Position numbers and translations under genes: made by a program
The notes under the pieces: generated by a model
Seen by the model: only the letters and a program-made list of their open reading frames with translations
The model's database searches: none
What the model was told of the DNA's origin: nothing
In this document: positions 1 through 13,865 of the stretch, piece by piece
Position numbering within the stretch: the stretch's first letter is position 1
Layout of the letters: every line of letters starts with the position of its first letter
DNA from: Entophlyctis helioformis
Lineage: Eukaryota > Chytridiomycota > Chytridiomycetes > Chytridiales > Chytriomycetaceae
DNA: 37,903 nucleotides
Assembly: GCA_025526915.1 (NCBI GenBank)
Contig: JAHLKH010000220.1
Span: 1-37,903, forward strand
Reading direction: 5' to 3'

Positions 1-1645
<1,645 letters not shown>

Positions 1646-1755
1646 TTGGGTCGCGGCGATTGGCGGCAACCTTGCCCAAGATCTCGACAGCCAGCACAAC
1701 AACAACTCGACAGCCAACAGCCAACACAGCCAGCACACAACAACTACAGCACAAC
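1646..1755. promoter_or_regulatory. Bidirectional promoter region, VPS4 / thioredoxin
   Basis: Only 110 bp separate the start codons of the divergent VPS4 and thioredoxin genes, so both promoters and 5' leaders must lie here. The thioredoxin side is rich in ACAACA and AGCACA, with no TATA box. ATG context on that side is CAACATGTC. Confidence 0.55.
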
Positions 1756-2486
1756 ATGTCGCTCATCCATGTGTCCTCTGCCGCCGAGTTCGACAAGCTC
1801 ATCGGGTCGGCCAAGCTGAGCGTCGTCGACTTTTTCGCCGTGTGGTGCGGGCCGTGCAAGATGGTCGCTCCCCGCTTCGAGGCGCTGGCGGCCAAGTACC
1901 CGGGCGTGCAGTTCCTCAAGGTTGACGTGGACCAGCTGCAGGTGCGTGTCTGTGCTGGTTGTGTCTCGTTGTGTGTGTGTTTACGGCTATAGAGGCAGCA
2001 GACAGTAGACGTAGCAGCAGGCAGGCAGCATCGGAGGCAGCATCGGAGGCGCAATCAAGGCAGCCGGCGCACGCCACACTTGGATGGATGGACAGGCACA
2101 CACGGCCAGACAGGCAGACAGGCAGACAGGCAGACAGCTGACACGGCTCGCAACAGGAGGTGTCGGGCAAGATGGGCGTGCGGGCCATGCCGACGTTCCA
2201 GTTCTTCAAGGCCGGCGCCAAGCTCAACGAGGTCGTGGGCGCCGACATCAACAAGGTGGAGCGGCTCGTGGCCGAGCTTGGTGCTGGCGGCGCAGGCTTC
2301 CCGGCAGGCGGCGGCCGCGTGCTTGGGTCTGGGGCCGAGGCGCCCAAGACGGCGGCCAAGGAGAGCGGCGGCGGCCTCGACATTGTGCTGTTTGCCATTG
2401 GCGCGCTCATGATGTACCTGTGGTACTCCAACTCGCTGTCGTCGTGGCTGTACGGCTCGGCCGCGGCGTCGGCGGGATCGCCGTGA
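1756..2486 (+). CDS. Thioredoxin with C-terminal membrane anchor
   Basis: Disulfide reductase of the thioredoxin fold, about 171 residues from two exons, 1756-1941 and 2157-2486. The junction is in phase (Q|EVSGK) and the 215-nt intron begins GTGCGT and ends CAACAG. The thioredoxin domain fills roughly residues 1-105, with the active site WCGPC at about 30-34 and the cis-proline loop RAMPTFQFF encoded by exon 2. Unlike the ordinary cytosolic protein of about 105 residues, it continues through a Gly/Ala linker into a hydrophobic stretch ([17 protein letters not shown], about residues 135-155) and a short polar end. There is no N-terminal signal peptide, so I infer a tail-anchored protein with the redox domain facing the cytosol. 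The membrane it enters cannot be told from sequence. Confidence 0.85.
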
Positions 2487-2536
2487 GTTCGTGTGTCCTC
2501 TGGCCTTAGCCGTGGCCTACGCCATAAGCCATGCCC

Positions 2537-2584
2537 TATGTCGTGGCCTATGTCGTGGCCTATGTCGTGGCCTATGTCGTGGCC
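2537..2584. repeat. 12-bp minisatellite, four copies
   Basis: Four perfect head-to-tail copies of TATGTCGTGGCC, with degenerate copies on both sides (about 2505-2595). It lies just after the thioredoxin stop codon, in 3' UTR or intergenic DNA. Confidence 0.9.
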
Positions 2585-2782
2585 TATGCCACGCACTCGC
2601 GCAATAAACATCTCGCGCTTGCACTCGCCGTCTGGAGCCCGCCCACAGGCAGAGCTGGCCGTGTCTCACGCCGCTGATCGTGGCCCGCAGTCTGGCGTAC
2701 ATGGCTGCACTCGCCGCATACGAGGTGCCCTCGCCATACACGAGCTGCACTTGCCGCCCAATCTGCGCGTTGCCCTGCATTC

Positions 2783-3803
2783 ATGTCTCACGGCTTGCCC
2801 GATGGCCTGCCCGATGGCCTGCCCGCCACGCTCGAGCGGCTGGTGCGCCACGGCTCCAAGACGCTCATCAAGGTGCGCTGCCTGCTGGCTGTCTCACGCC
2901 GTGCTGGCTGGCTGTCTCACACTCTTGCTCGGCTGTCTCACGCACGCCTGCAGGAGGCCCGCGACGCTCTGCTGCACCGCGACCTGCTGCCCGACGCCGC
3001 CGCCGCCATCGCCCGCTTTGCGGCCACGTCGCCGCTGTGCGCCGCCTTCCAGCCCCGGCTGCGGCTGCTGCACCTGTTCAGCGACCTGCTGCTGGCCAGG
3101 CGAGTCTCGCCTATCGTCTGCCTGCCTGCCTGCCGCTGTCTGTCGCTCGCTTCGTCTGACTATTCGTGTGCTCTCGCCGGGCTGTCTCTCGGCTGTCTCT
3201 CGGCTGTCTCTCGTCTCGCCCACAGCGTCCCGAAGCGCCTGCCGTGGATCGGCCCCGCCCTGGCCGCCCCAACCGCCGCGCTCATGCGCTCGGCCGCTGA
3301 CGCCGCGGGCACCGACGCCGCCCACCTGGCCAGCCTGCACAAGCTCGTGGCCATCTGGCGCGCAAAGGCCGCCGTGCCCGACCCACTGCTGGCCGACCTC
3401 GACCGCATCGTCGCGTCTGCAACCGCCGACTCGACTGGTGCTGCAGACGCTGCAGCCGCCGCACACACTGCACACACTCCAGACGCTGCAGACACTGCCG
3501 CCCAAGACCGGCCGTCCAGCCAGAGCTTCTCGCTCTCTGCCAGCCAGATTGACGCGTTCTACGGCTCCCACAGACTGCCGGCCGACATGCCTGCCGGCGT
3601 CTTGGTGCACGCAGAGCGAGCCGCAGACGCGCCGGCCTGGACGCCCATCTCGGCGGCTGCTCTTGCCCAGGCTGCGCAGTCGCTGCGATCGGGCTTGCCA
3701 ACGCCCGACTCGCCGTCGCAAGAGCCGCCCGACTGGCCCGCCATCTTTGACGATTTCGACTCGTCGCTGCTGGCCTACAAGGACCACCACAACCAGCAGC
3801 ACA

Positions 3804-3836
<33 letters not shown>

Positions 3837-4918
3837 TGTTGCAGTCCATGGACGGCCTCGCGAGGTTCGATGCGAATGGGTGGGAGACGGCGTACCTGGA
3901 CGACTGGATGCGGCAGAACAAGCTCAACAAGACGGTAAACAAGCAGCCGCTGCGCATGGACAGCCATCCGCAAGGCAAGCCGTTGGCTGGTGCTTCTGCT
4001 GCTGCCAAGGAGTCGTGGAAGCGCGGTGCCAGGCACCTGTCGCGGTCTCGGTCGCGGTCTCGGTCCAGATCGCCCGTTCGTTCAAGACGCAGAAGCAGAA
4101 GCAGGAGCAGAAGCAGGAGCAGGAGCAGGAGCAGGAGTAGAAGCAGATCACGATCAAAGGGTCGCGGCCGTGGCCGTCGTGCACGCCGTCGCTCCATCAC
4201 ATCGGGCACTTCCGCCTCGGTCTCTTCTCGTTCCCGTTCTCGTTCGCGTTCCCGCTCATCCTCGTCAGACAGCCGCGACCGACGCGACCGCCGTCGGGAC
4301 AGCCGCCCGTCTCGCCGCCGCAGCCGCTCGCAGTCTCGATCGCGGTCACGGTCGTGGCCCAGATCGCCCATGCCTATGCGTGACGACGCGCGCAGCACCA
4401 ACCGCCAGCCCGCCAGAGTCGGCCCGGCCGTCTCCAACGCCAATCCCAAGACCAGTAGCAGTAGCAGCAGCAGCAATACCAACACCAGCAAAGCGGCCCC
4501 TCTGCCGCCTGCACCAGCTCCATCGCAACCCGTGCAGCACTACTATCCAACGGCAGCCACTGCCATCAATCCGTACTACCATGCAACTCACGCTCCGGCC
4601 GGTCTGCCAACCGCCTCATGGACGCCGCACGCGCCACACGCGCCACATGCCTACCAGCCGCCCACCTACTACCCACACCCACCACAACCGCCATCGCTAC
4701 CGAGCCATGCCCAGCACGCGTACCAGCAGTCATACACCCCACAGCACCCACAGCACCCACAGCCATCCTTCGTTGGCCACTATGCACCGTCGCAGCCACC
4801 GTACTATGCTGGTGCCGTCCCACCGCCACCACCGGCACGACCGGCGCTTCCGCCACCGCCTGGAGCGTGCCAGCGCTGCGGACTGCCCGGCCACGCTACG
4901 CACGAATGCCAATGGTAA
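2783..4918 (+). CDS. CID-domain, SR-rich, CCHC zinc-knuckle protein (CHERP-like splicing factor)
   Basis: Probable nuclear RNA-processing protein. Three exons are proposed: 2783-2872, 2954-3099 and 3226-4918. The N-terminal part is helical and resembles a CID (RNA polymerase II CTD-interaction domain): RLRLLHLFSDLLLA, then LASLHKLVAIWRAKAAVPDPLLADL. A segment with IDAFYGS and PADMPAGVLV resembles the region after the CID in CHERP. Then come a polyglutamine run, two long Arg-Ser blocks (about 4035-4165 and 4205-4370), a Pro/Tyr/His-rich tail and a C-terminal zinc knuckle CQRCGLPGHATHEC (CX2CX4HX4C). SR blocks and CIDs point to coupling of splicing and transcription. The second intron (3100-3225) appears to be GC-AG. 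Both introns are multiples of three without stops, so retention would only lengthen the protein. CHERP orthology is likely but not proven; an SCAF-type protein is the alternative. Confidence 0.65.
3806..3835 (+). repeat. (CAG)10 polyglutamine tract
   Basis: Ten uninterrupted CAG codons, preceded by HNQQHNQQ, in the linker of the CID/SR protein. Pure CAG runs are prone to length change. Confidence 0.9.
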
Positions 4919-5059
4919 CCACCACCACCTCCTCCTCTTCCTCTTCCCTCTCACACTACTCCAACTGCACATACATAAAAGGGTCGTACGAAGAAGAAGA
5001 AAGAGAATCTATTGTTTGTATACTGGTTGGACGGCACACCCACAGCCACACGCACGCTT

Positions 5060-8000
5060 TTACAGAGACACTTTTTTGCGCAGAGACGCCACGCGACCGC
5101 CGCGTGCCTGCTGTTGCTGCTGTTGTTGCTGGTCGAGCAGCTTGGCGCGGCGCGCCTGGCGCTGCTCGCGGAGAAAGGACGAGCCCGGGTCGATGCGCGC
5201 GCCGAACACGAGGGGATCCCAGCCGTGGAAGTATGCGGTAAAGTCCAGGGGTTCGGTGCCCTGGGCGATCCACAGCACGTCGCCGTCGTTGGTGTCGGTG
5301 GTCGTGTCAGCGTCGGTGGCGGGGTCTGCGTGTGTGACGGTGTGTGTAACAGTCGGTTGGGAAGGTGTGGCGGATGGCGATGGCCGCACAAAGACGGAGG
5401 ATGTGCCGGTGGAGCCGTGTGGCCGACTCGACGCCGACGCATCCACAGGGGCAGAAGCAGAGGCAGTGGCAGAGGCAGTGGCAGCAAGAGCGCTCAGGCT
5501 GGGCCGCGACAGGCTGCTGGAGCTGCCGCGCCGGTGGCCGGCAAACACGCCGCTCTCTTCCATGGCCAGCGACGCGCGGCGGGCGAGTGCCGTGAGCGAC
5601 GACGTGATGGACCGGCGGCTGCTTGGCGGCGATGTTGACGACGATGACGACGTGTCCAGGTTGTTGACGGAGCCGTGGCCGCCATAGGCAGGGGACGGTG
5701 CAGCGATCGACACGACGTCGAATGCCATGGCGGGGCGGGCTTCCGGGATCGCTGGCTGCTGTTGTTGCTGCTGCTGCGGTGGCTGCATGGCAGGCGGCGG
5801 CGGCGCGATCGAGAGCACCGGTGCACGGCCGGTCAAGAACGCCGACGCCGTCTTGGCACCAATGCCCACACCGGTCGTCTGACCGCCATTTACAGCGCCA
5901 CCACCGCGGCGACTCGCACCACGCACAACCGGCTCAAAGACGGCGTATCGCCCGTCGTCCAGCCGCTCAAGCCACACCTCGACGCTCTTGCGCGTCAGCT
6001 TGCGCACGACATCCGATGCCGCGTCGCCCGTCCACACAAACACCTTGTGCGGCGCGCCCGGGTCGAGGATGACGCACGTGTCGGGCAAGAGGTCCGTCTG
6101 TGCCACGGCGCCGGTGAGCTCCTCGACCAGGAAATAGCCCTGCGAGCACGAGCAGCGGAGCACGCGCGGCGGCCGCGTGTAGTAGAACTCGACGCCCGGT
6201 GCGTAGACGGTGCGGCCGCCGAGCAGGCGCCAAAAGGCTCGCGGCTCCAGTTTCTCGGCCACGGCTTCGTACGTGAGCAGCGCTTGGCCGCTGCCGTCCG
6301 TCTCCGCCGCCTCCCCGTCTCTCTCTCTGTCTCTGTCCATGAGACTGCCACGGCTGCCACAACCGCCGTTCTCGTCGTCGTCGTCGCTGTCCGCGTACGT
6401 CGTCTCGGCCACGGGCGACCCGACGCCATCGATTTCATACTGCTCGCTAAACGACAGCACCATCTCGACCACGAGGCGTGCACGGCGACACTCGTCCTTG
6501 GACGCGCCCTTGCCCATCCACAGATAGTTGCGTGAACCACTGACATTGCCACTGCCATTGCCAGTGCCCGTCGACTGCACCAGAAAACAGTCGCGCGAGA
6601 CGAGCGACGCAGCCGTCGCCGGCACCTGCACCGCGCGCGTCGTCTTGTACCGTGCATCGGTGCGGATATGGAACACTGTCGTCTCGCCCGCATTACCACC
6701 ACGCTCACGCGAGTCAGCGAGCCGTTGCAGCCAGTCGGCGCGACTGCCGGACCGCAGCACGCACAGGTTATCGAGGTGCGCAAGGAGGGCGATGGGTTCC
6801 TTGCCCTGCTCGAGCGTCACGAGCCGCACGGGCGAGTTGTACATGGTCTGCACGAGGTGCTCCATCTCGGCCTGGGTCTTGAGCTTGAACGTCGAGTATG
6901 CAAGCCGCGAGGCGTGGCGGCCTTGCCAAAAGTACACGACGCACTCGAGGACGGGGGCGGGCCCGTCGTCGGCGGCGTCTGACATGGACCCATCACCATC
7001 GTCGTCGTCTTGGTCTGTATAGGCACCATCATCGCCATCATCGTCATAGTCGTTGTCGTTGTCGGTGTCGTGGGTGTACGAGACGGCCGACGAGCGCGAC
7101 GGACTGTACTCGCTGCGACTGGTGCGGCTATGAGCGTGACGGACGCTCGCCGCATCACCATTATCGTCCAAGTCCGAGTCCATGTCCATGTCGCGATCGC
7201 CGCTCTCTGCGCCACGCCGCCGTTCGCCAGCAGCCGTCGGCGTGACATCCGATCTCGCGTCCACGTCACTGCCGTTGCCCGCATCCGTCTCGGTCTCTAC
7301 ATCAGCAGCAGCCGACGACGACGACGACGCGGGCGGCTGTCCCGCAGAGGCACCAGCAGGCGACGGCCGCAGCGAGCGCGACCGCCCACGGCCGACAACG
7401 CGCTCCATGGTATCGACGCGGTACACGCACAGGAACACGTACGCGTCGTGCGTGAAAAAGTGTCCGCGCTCGCCCTCGGGCAGCTGCACAAAGCGGCCGC
7501 GGTTGTACACAAAGCACGTGAACGCTTGCAGGAGCCGGTTGGCGTGGTCAATGGTCTCTTCGATCATGAGACCGTCGTAGTCGACCGTCGGCGGCGGCGC
7601 GTACAGTGCCTTGACATCGACCTTGATTTTGGATTTCGGCGGCTCGGACGAAGAGGAGGAGGAGCCGGTGGTGGGGTTTGCGGCGGCAGTGGAAGCGGCG
7701 TGGCCTGATGCGATGGTGTGCACGTCGGCCCAGTTGAGATGGTCGATCGACGCGGCGTCCCAGTCGGTGAAGCGCAGCTTGAAGATCTCGGGCTCGTGCT
7801 GGTCGATGCATTTGACCAGACCGACCCACGACGGGCGGTCTCTGGACGCGACAACCTTCTGCTCAATGCAAGCGATGCCACGTCAGCCCACCGAAACACT
7901 CTCACACACTCACACGCACAAACACAACAACTATACATCAACAACACGTACAGCTAGGAGCTCGGTCGCCATCGCGCGCAGTTGCGGCCACGCGTTCTTG

Positions 8001-11000
8001 CCGATCCACAGAAACAGCTCGACGCCTGCATCGAGCACGTAGCAGCCGTCCGAGACAAGCACGGACCGGCGGATGACCTGCGCCGCCACAATATGGCTCT
8101 CGAGCTCGGGGGCCATTTTCGGGAACACGCGGTACAGCCTGTGCGGCGCCATGCCCAGCGCCTCGAAGCGCCGTGCGTCTCTGTCGGTCTCGTCGCCGTC
8201 TGCACCGCCATCGCCATCGGCAGCAGCTTCGGCTTCGGCATCCTCCCGCGTGCGCTCGCCGCCCAGGATTTCCCAGAACCGCGGCACCTCGTCCCACTCG
8301 TCCATCTCGACAAAATGCGCGCGGCCGACACGCTCGAGCCGGTTAAGGCGGTTGCACACCATGCGGCCCTTGGCCCGGTGCTGCAACGCCGACGCCGAGC
8401 CGTTCCACTGGAAGATCTCGAGGCCCCAGTCGAGGATGTACACGGCGTCGGATTTGAGGGACCAGTAGCCGGGCTCGACGAGACAGAGGCAGAGATTGCT
8501 GCGGCCGTAGACCTTGTACAGACGCAGTGGGTATCGCTTTTCTTGCGCGGCAAACAGCCCCGACTCGGCGGCGTGGCTCTCGTCTTCGAGCACGAGGTCG
8601 GCAAAGAGCGTCTGGAACTCGGCCGACTCTTCGCCTTCCGCCTGTCACGTGGACACCAGGATCACGTCAGTCGGTAGCCAGACACGCACAGATACACAAG
8701 CACAGACACAAGCACAGACACAGACATACCTCGCGCTGGATGCGGCAGGTTGCACCGATCCAGTTGCGCAGGCCGACCGAGTACATGGCGACACAAAACT
8801 TCTTGTCCATCTCAGCCCGCGACCCGATCCACGTGTAAATCTCGTGGCTCAGGCCATCGGCATCGGCATCTGCATCCGCACCATCATCCACGCGATCATC
8901 CACATCACTCTGCTGGCCACGGCTGCGACTGCGACGGCGGGATGCGGTGACAAGCACGATATAGGCATCGGCGACACAGAAATGGCCGAGAGCGTCGGCG
9001 TCGACGAGGGTGGGAGTGAATGCCTCGATGCGGAACACGGTGATGCCCTCGTGGCTGGCCAGGTGGGCGGGAAACACGTCCGAGTAGTCGAGGTTGTGCA
9101 TGCGGTGCTGGGCAGGGTTGAGCCACTTGTTGGCGGTGGCAGCCGAGCCGGCAGGACTGGCAACAGCAGCCGTGTCGCCTGTCCCAGCAGCAGCAGCATG
9201 CGTGGCGGACGCGACGCTTGATGCACGGCCCCTCCCTGCACCAGGCTCGGCCAGTGACGAAGAAGAGGACGAGGTGGAGGACGAGGCGGGTCGCGGCTCG
9301 GACTGGGAGCGCTCGGCAAAGCGCAGCAGCTCAATCTGGCGCACGACCGAGGTGCGCGACTCGCGCTCCATGTGCGCCTCACGGGCGTCATCGACGGCCT
9401 GGGCCGACACGACTGACGCGGACGCGGACGAGGACGAGGACCGGCCGAGCGCGCCAAAGCCTCTCGACACGATCATGGAGTTGAGGGCCGAGATAAAGAC
9501 GGAGCCCTGCTCGCGGCGCAGCTGGTCTTCGCGCTGGGCCTGCTCGGGCGACGTGGTGGAGCGGCGGGCGGACACGAACACGTCCGAGTCCGGCAGGGCG
9601 GGCGGCGGGCCGAAATCGACGCCGTAAAACTCTGCCGACTGGAGCACCTGGCGCGTCGGGGGCGAGGGCCGCAAGTGCATGGCGCCATGGTGGCCGAGAT
9701 GCTTTGTTTGAAAGTGGGCGTGAGCGTGATGGTGCGCGTTGTGGTGTGCGTGCAGATACGCAAAAGAAGACGAGGCAGAGGTAGGGGTGAGTACGGGGGA
9801 CGTGGGGGAGGAGGGGCCGGGCGAGTCGGCGGAGCCGGGAGTGAAGAGGGAGGAGATGGAGCGGATGAGGGAGTTGACGGGGTTCCAGAGCAGCGATCCG
9901 GTGGAGATGAATGCGGCCTCTGCGGCGGGGCCGGGGAGGGGCGGGCGGCCGTTCACGGCGACGGACGAGCCCATGCCGTACGTGGCGAATCCTCCGTTGT
10001 TGGGATTGTTGTAAGAGGACTGGGCAGCGATCACCGAGCGGACGTGGCCATTGCTGCCACTGGTGCCATTGCTGCCATTGCTGCCACTGGTGCTACTGCT
10101 GCCGTAGTTGCCGTAGCCGTGTGCAGCCACAGCACCGGTGATGATGCGCGAGGATGTGGTGGTTCTGGATGGCGCCGTGGCGTTGAAGCTGTTGCGCTTG
10201 GACCTGAACGACTGCGAGTGCGAGTGCGAGTGCGACTGCGAGATGGAGCCGTGGCGGACGACGCCCGAGTGGCTCGCACGGCCGGTAAAGGACACGACGG
10301 AGCGTCTGTGGGCGAGGGCCGGGAGGCCGCTGCTGGTAGGAGTGGTGGTGCTCGTAGGAGTGCTCGTAGTGGTGCCATTGGCAAGCGACAGCGACGACAG
10401 CGACGAGTGCGACGAGTGCGACGAGAGTGGCGACAAGCCAGACGGGCCAGCAGAGAGCAGCAGGGCCGGCAGCGGCGGTGCGGGCGGCGGCACAGCAGAT
10501 GCTTGTGCTTGTGGTTGTGGGTCGCTGTTGCTGCTCGAGGTGCTGCCAGTGGCCATCGTCGAGGTGGCCGACGTGGACGCCATCCGGTGGTGGACAGAGA
10601 GGCTGGCTGATGGACAGCGGCTGGCTGATGGACAGCGGCTGGCTGGCTGGCTGGCTGGCTGGCTGTGCGTGCTGTTGGACGGCGGGGCTCTGCGGCGGCT
10701 CTTGGCGGCTCGGCGCGGGCTGGCGGCAGCGGTTGTGGGACGAGAGTGTCGAGGGTCGCTGCTGCTGGGAGAGTGCCTGCTGCTGGAGAGTGTCGCTGGA
10801 GCAGAGTGCCCAACGACGCCTGCGGCTCGACGTCGCTCAAATTTGCACTTTGGCTCGTTGGCTCTTGGCTCGTTGGCTCTTGGCTCACTGCGCGTCGCCT
10901 TGTGCGTGGCCTGGCCTTGTGTGGCCTTGTGCACGCGCCACTCGCCCATCCACCATCTGCCAGGCATGCAACGGGCATGGGAACGACATGGAAGAGGCAA

Positions 11001-13865
11001 GGGATCGCCATGGAAGAGGCAAGGGATCGGCATGCAAAGGGCTCTGCGCGTCTCGCTCACCTTATCCTTCTTGCCCGTCGACTCCCGTCCGCCCTTGGAC
11101 ACTCGCCGCGTCTTGTCCACATCCGCATCTGCATCCGCGTCTGTCCCCGCAGAAACAACTGCCTCGACCACTGCAACGCTCGTCCGTGTCGACACGGGCA
11201 GCGGCACTCCTGCTGCAACGGCTACACTCGCCCGCGTCGACGCCGGCAACGGCACTCTTGCCGCCTCTCCTACACTCGCCCGCGGCGTCTCGGCGCGCGA
11301 CACGGGCAGCCGCACTCCTGCCGCCTCTGCCACTGATCGCCGTCCCCTCGCGTGCCCTGTCCGATGCTCATGCGCCGTCGATACCGACGCCACCGTCGGC
11401 CGTCGCCCATTGAGCACCAGCAGCGTCTTGCGCTTGAGGTTCCTCGTCTCGGCGCGGATGCGCTGCTTGAGTCCCGCGATCGCCGTGTCCGTGAGCGGCT
11501 CGACAACCAGGTCGCCATCCTCTTCTGCTTCGTTGTGGCCGTCCACTGCATCACCATGGCGAGCATCCGTTGCGCTGCCGTGTGTCCCCTGCCCCACGTG
11601 GCTGGCTCGCAGACTGCTGTGGCCATCGCCCGGCTCATCGTCATCGTCATCATCGTCATCATGGTCGTGCAGACGAGGCGGCCGCCCTGTGACCGGTGTC
11701 GTGTACATGGACGACAGCGGCGACCGCGACGACGATGACTGCGAACTCTGCGACAGCAGCGTCGCCGACCGGTTGAGACCCATCTGCAGCGCAAGCGGCG
11801 AGCCACTGGCCGCCTCACTCGAATGTTCGCCTGGGAACGCCACGCTGACACTGCCCGTGAGCGGGCGTGTGGTCGGAGATGGTGCACGCATGGTCAGCGA
11901 CCGGCTCATCCCGCCGCGTCCACCTCCGCCGCCTGCCGCCACCATGGACGTGGACGTGTCCTTGCGCGCCAGCCCGGTCCGCGTGCCCATACGCGACAGC
12001 GACACTGGCATGCGACTGCTCAGCCGCGTGCGTGTGCGCAGCAGCCGCACAGACTCGGCCAGCGGATCCGCCACCTCGTCCGTCGACCCAACACTCACAA
12101 TCAGCGACTCGTACATGACCGGGCTGCTGAAGCTCGACGCCGTCGACAGCGGAAAGGACACCTGGCTCGAGGCCGACGTCGACGTGTACTGGCGACGCAG
12201 GCTGCTGTTGCGTGTGCTGCCAAGACTGATGCTGGGCGTGATGCTCGTCTGGCTCGTGCGGTGGTCGGCGGGGTCGTTGCCGCCGGCCACGCGGCTGGTG
12301 TGCGGACTGCCACTGGCGTGATCGGGCAAGGTGGCCATGGACGACTCGGTCAGGATCCCGATGCCCCCTGGCCCTGGTCCAGATCCAGACGCGACCGTCT
12401 GCAAAGGCGGTGCCCGTGACCGCGTGCGCGCTTCATACGCGGTCGCTGACCTTGCCAGGCTCGATCGGCGTTTGGGGCGTGTGCGCCGTCCTGTAATGAT
12501 GGTCGGGAGCACAAGGGTCGCTCCAGGCACCGTGGCTGTCGGTGCGATCGTTGTTGAAGGCGGTGGCGGAGGTGGTGGTGGTGGTGGTGGAGGCGGCGGG
12601 ATATGAGCACCATGCACTTGCTGTGGATGTGGATGTCTGTGTGGATGCGGATCGGCTGGGGATGCGGATGCGTGGCTGGGCAAGAGTGCATCGGCGAGCT
12701 CTGCAAGGATCGGTGACACGATGGCTTCCGCTGGCTGCTCGACATGTGGGACCGGTCGAGATGCGACAGGCACAGTCGCAGCAGCAGCCAGACCATCGCT
12801 CGACACAAACTCTTCAAAGCCATCAAAGACGGTTTGCACCGTGTGCTGCTCCGTCCTGCCGCTTGTCTTCTCGCTTGCCTTGTCCGTTGTGATGGCAGAC
12901 TCGGCCACAAGCAGCTGATCCATCCCGTCATCAGCAACACTGCGACGCGTGTCCGGTACAGCATCCATGCTGCTTGACGTGGGCGACAAGAGGCGGAACG
13001 TGCCATTGATCGCATCTGGCATGCCCACGGGGTCGTCCATCAGCGACGCTCCCGCACCAGCATCCTCAGTGGCAGACACCATCTCGTTCTCGTGGCTCGC
13101 AGTCTCTTCCGCAATGGCATCGACACCAGACACGGCAGCCAGGCCAGACACTGCGCTGTTGTCGCCAGTCTCGATCTCTTCAATGGACGTCAGACTCGCG
13201 AGCGACGCCATGGGATCCATCATTTGCTCGTTGATGCTGTCGTTCCCATCGACCGACGACGCGGCAGAATGCGCTTTGACGGTCGTGGAACCCTGTCCTC
13301 CTTGCACATCGGCAACCGACTCGCTGCCGCCGCCGCCGCCAGCAGACGACTCGCGTGAATGCGGCACGCTCAATAAATCGCTCCCGCGTCTCGACTGCGA
13401 CTGCGACTGCGACTGGGACTGGGATGGTGGCTGCGACTGTGGCTGTGGAAGCGCGGCCGGCTGGGAAGACACCGCCACGGGCGTCGACGGCCGTTTTCTT
13501 CTGAGACGGTTAAAGAACATGGACCGCGAGCCGCCCGTCGAGTCCGGCTCTCCGCCACTGCCACTGCCACCAGCACTCGAGGCGGCGGGCGTGTCGGCAG
13601 AGGGCCCAGACGCGCCGGTTGTTGCTGGAGCAGGCGTGCCAGACGAAGAGGATGGCGATGACGACGACGATGGTGCAGACGCGGACGAGGTAGGGAGAGG
13701 CGGCAGGGGATGCAGGAGGTGCCGCAGCTGCTGCTTGGCAGCACCGGTGACGCCAATGAGGCGGCTTGACGAGCCGAGACGCTTCCTGCGTGTCTTTGGC
13801 GACGTCTGTCCCGCTGCTGAAGAGGACGATGATAAAGATGATGCGTTGTCAGGCGGACGGTCCAT
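5060..13865 (-). CDS. Giant flightless/gelsolin-repeat actin-binding protein with long Ser-rich N-terminus
   Basis: Proposed exons: 13865-11061, about 10600-8730, 8641-7952 and 7858-5060, about 2,700 residues. The three later junctions join in phase. The C-terminal half carries gelsolin repeats that follow flightless-I most closely: FRIEAFTP, YTWIGSRAEMDKKFCVAM, LRNWIGATCRIQRE, YILDWGLEIFQWNG, FWEILGGE, FKLRFTDWD, GHFFTHDAYVFLCVY, VVYFWQGRHASRLAY, FWRLLGGR and, at the end, IAQGTEPLDFTAYFHGWDP. Such proteins bind, sever or cap actin. No leucine-rich repeats are visible, although flightless-I normally starts with them. Instead about 1,500 residues of Ser/Thr/Pro/Gln low complexity precede the repeats, with a further Ser-rich insert of roughly 200 residues inside the last repeat. 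The ATG at 13865 (MDRPPDNASS) is chosen because upstream codons look like leader DNA. Alternative: two genes, the second starting at 10583 (MASTSATST). Confidence 0.75.
10600..11060 (-). other. Intron 1 of the gelsolin-repeat gene (acceptor unresolved)
   Basis: A strong donor AAG|GTGAGC follows codon 935 (GKKDK). Downstream sequence loses the Ser-rich coding character and holds tandem GAGCCAAGAGCCAAC units and a 28-nt CCAG tract until coding character returns near 10583. Several CAG acceptors lie close together at 10590-10650. The intron happens to be free of stops in the coding frame, so the frame stays open across the whole gene. Confidence 0.6.
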
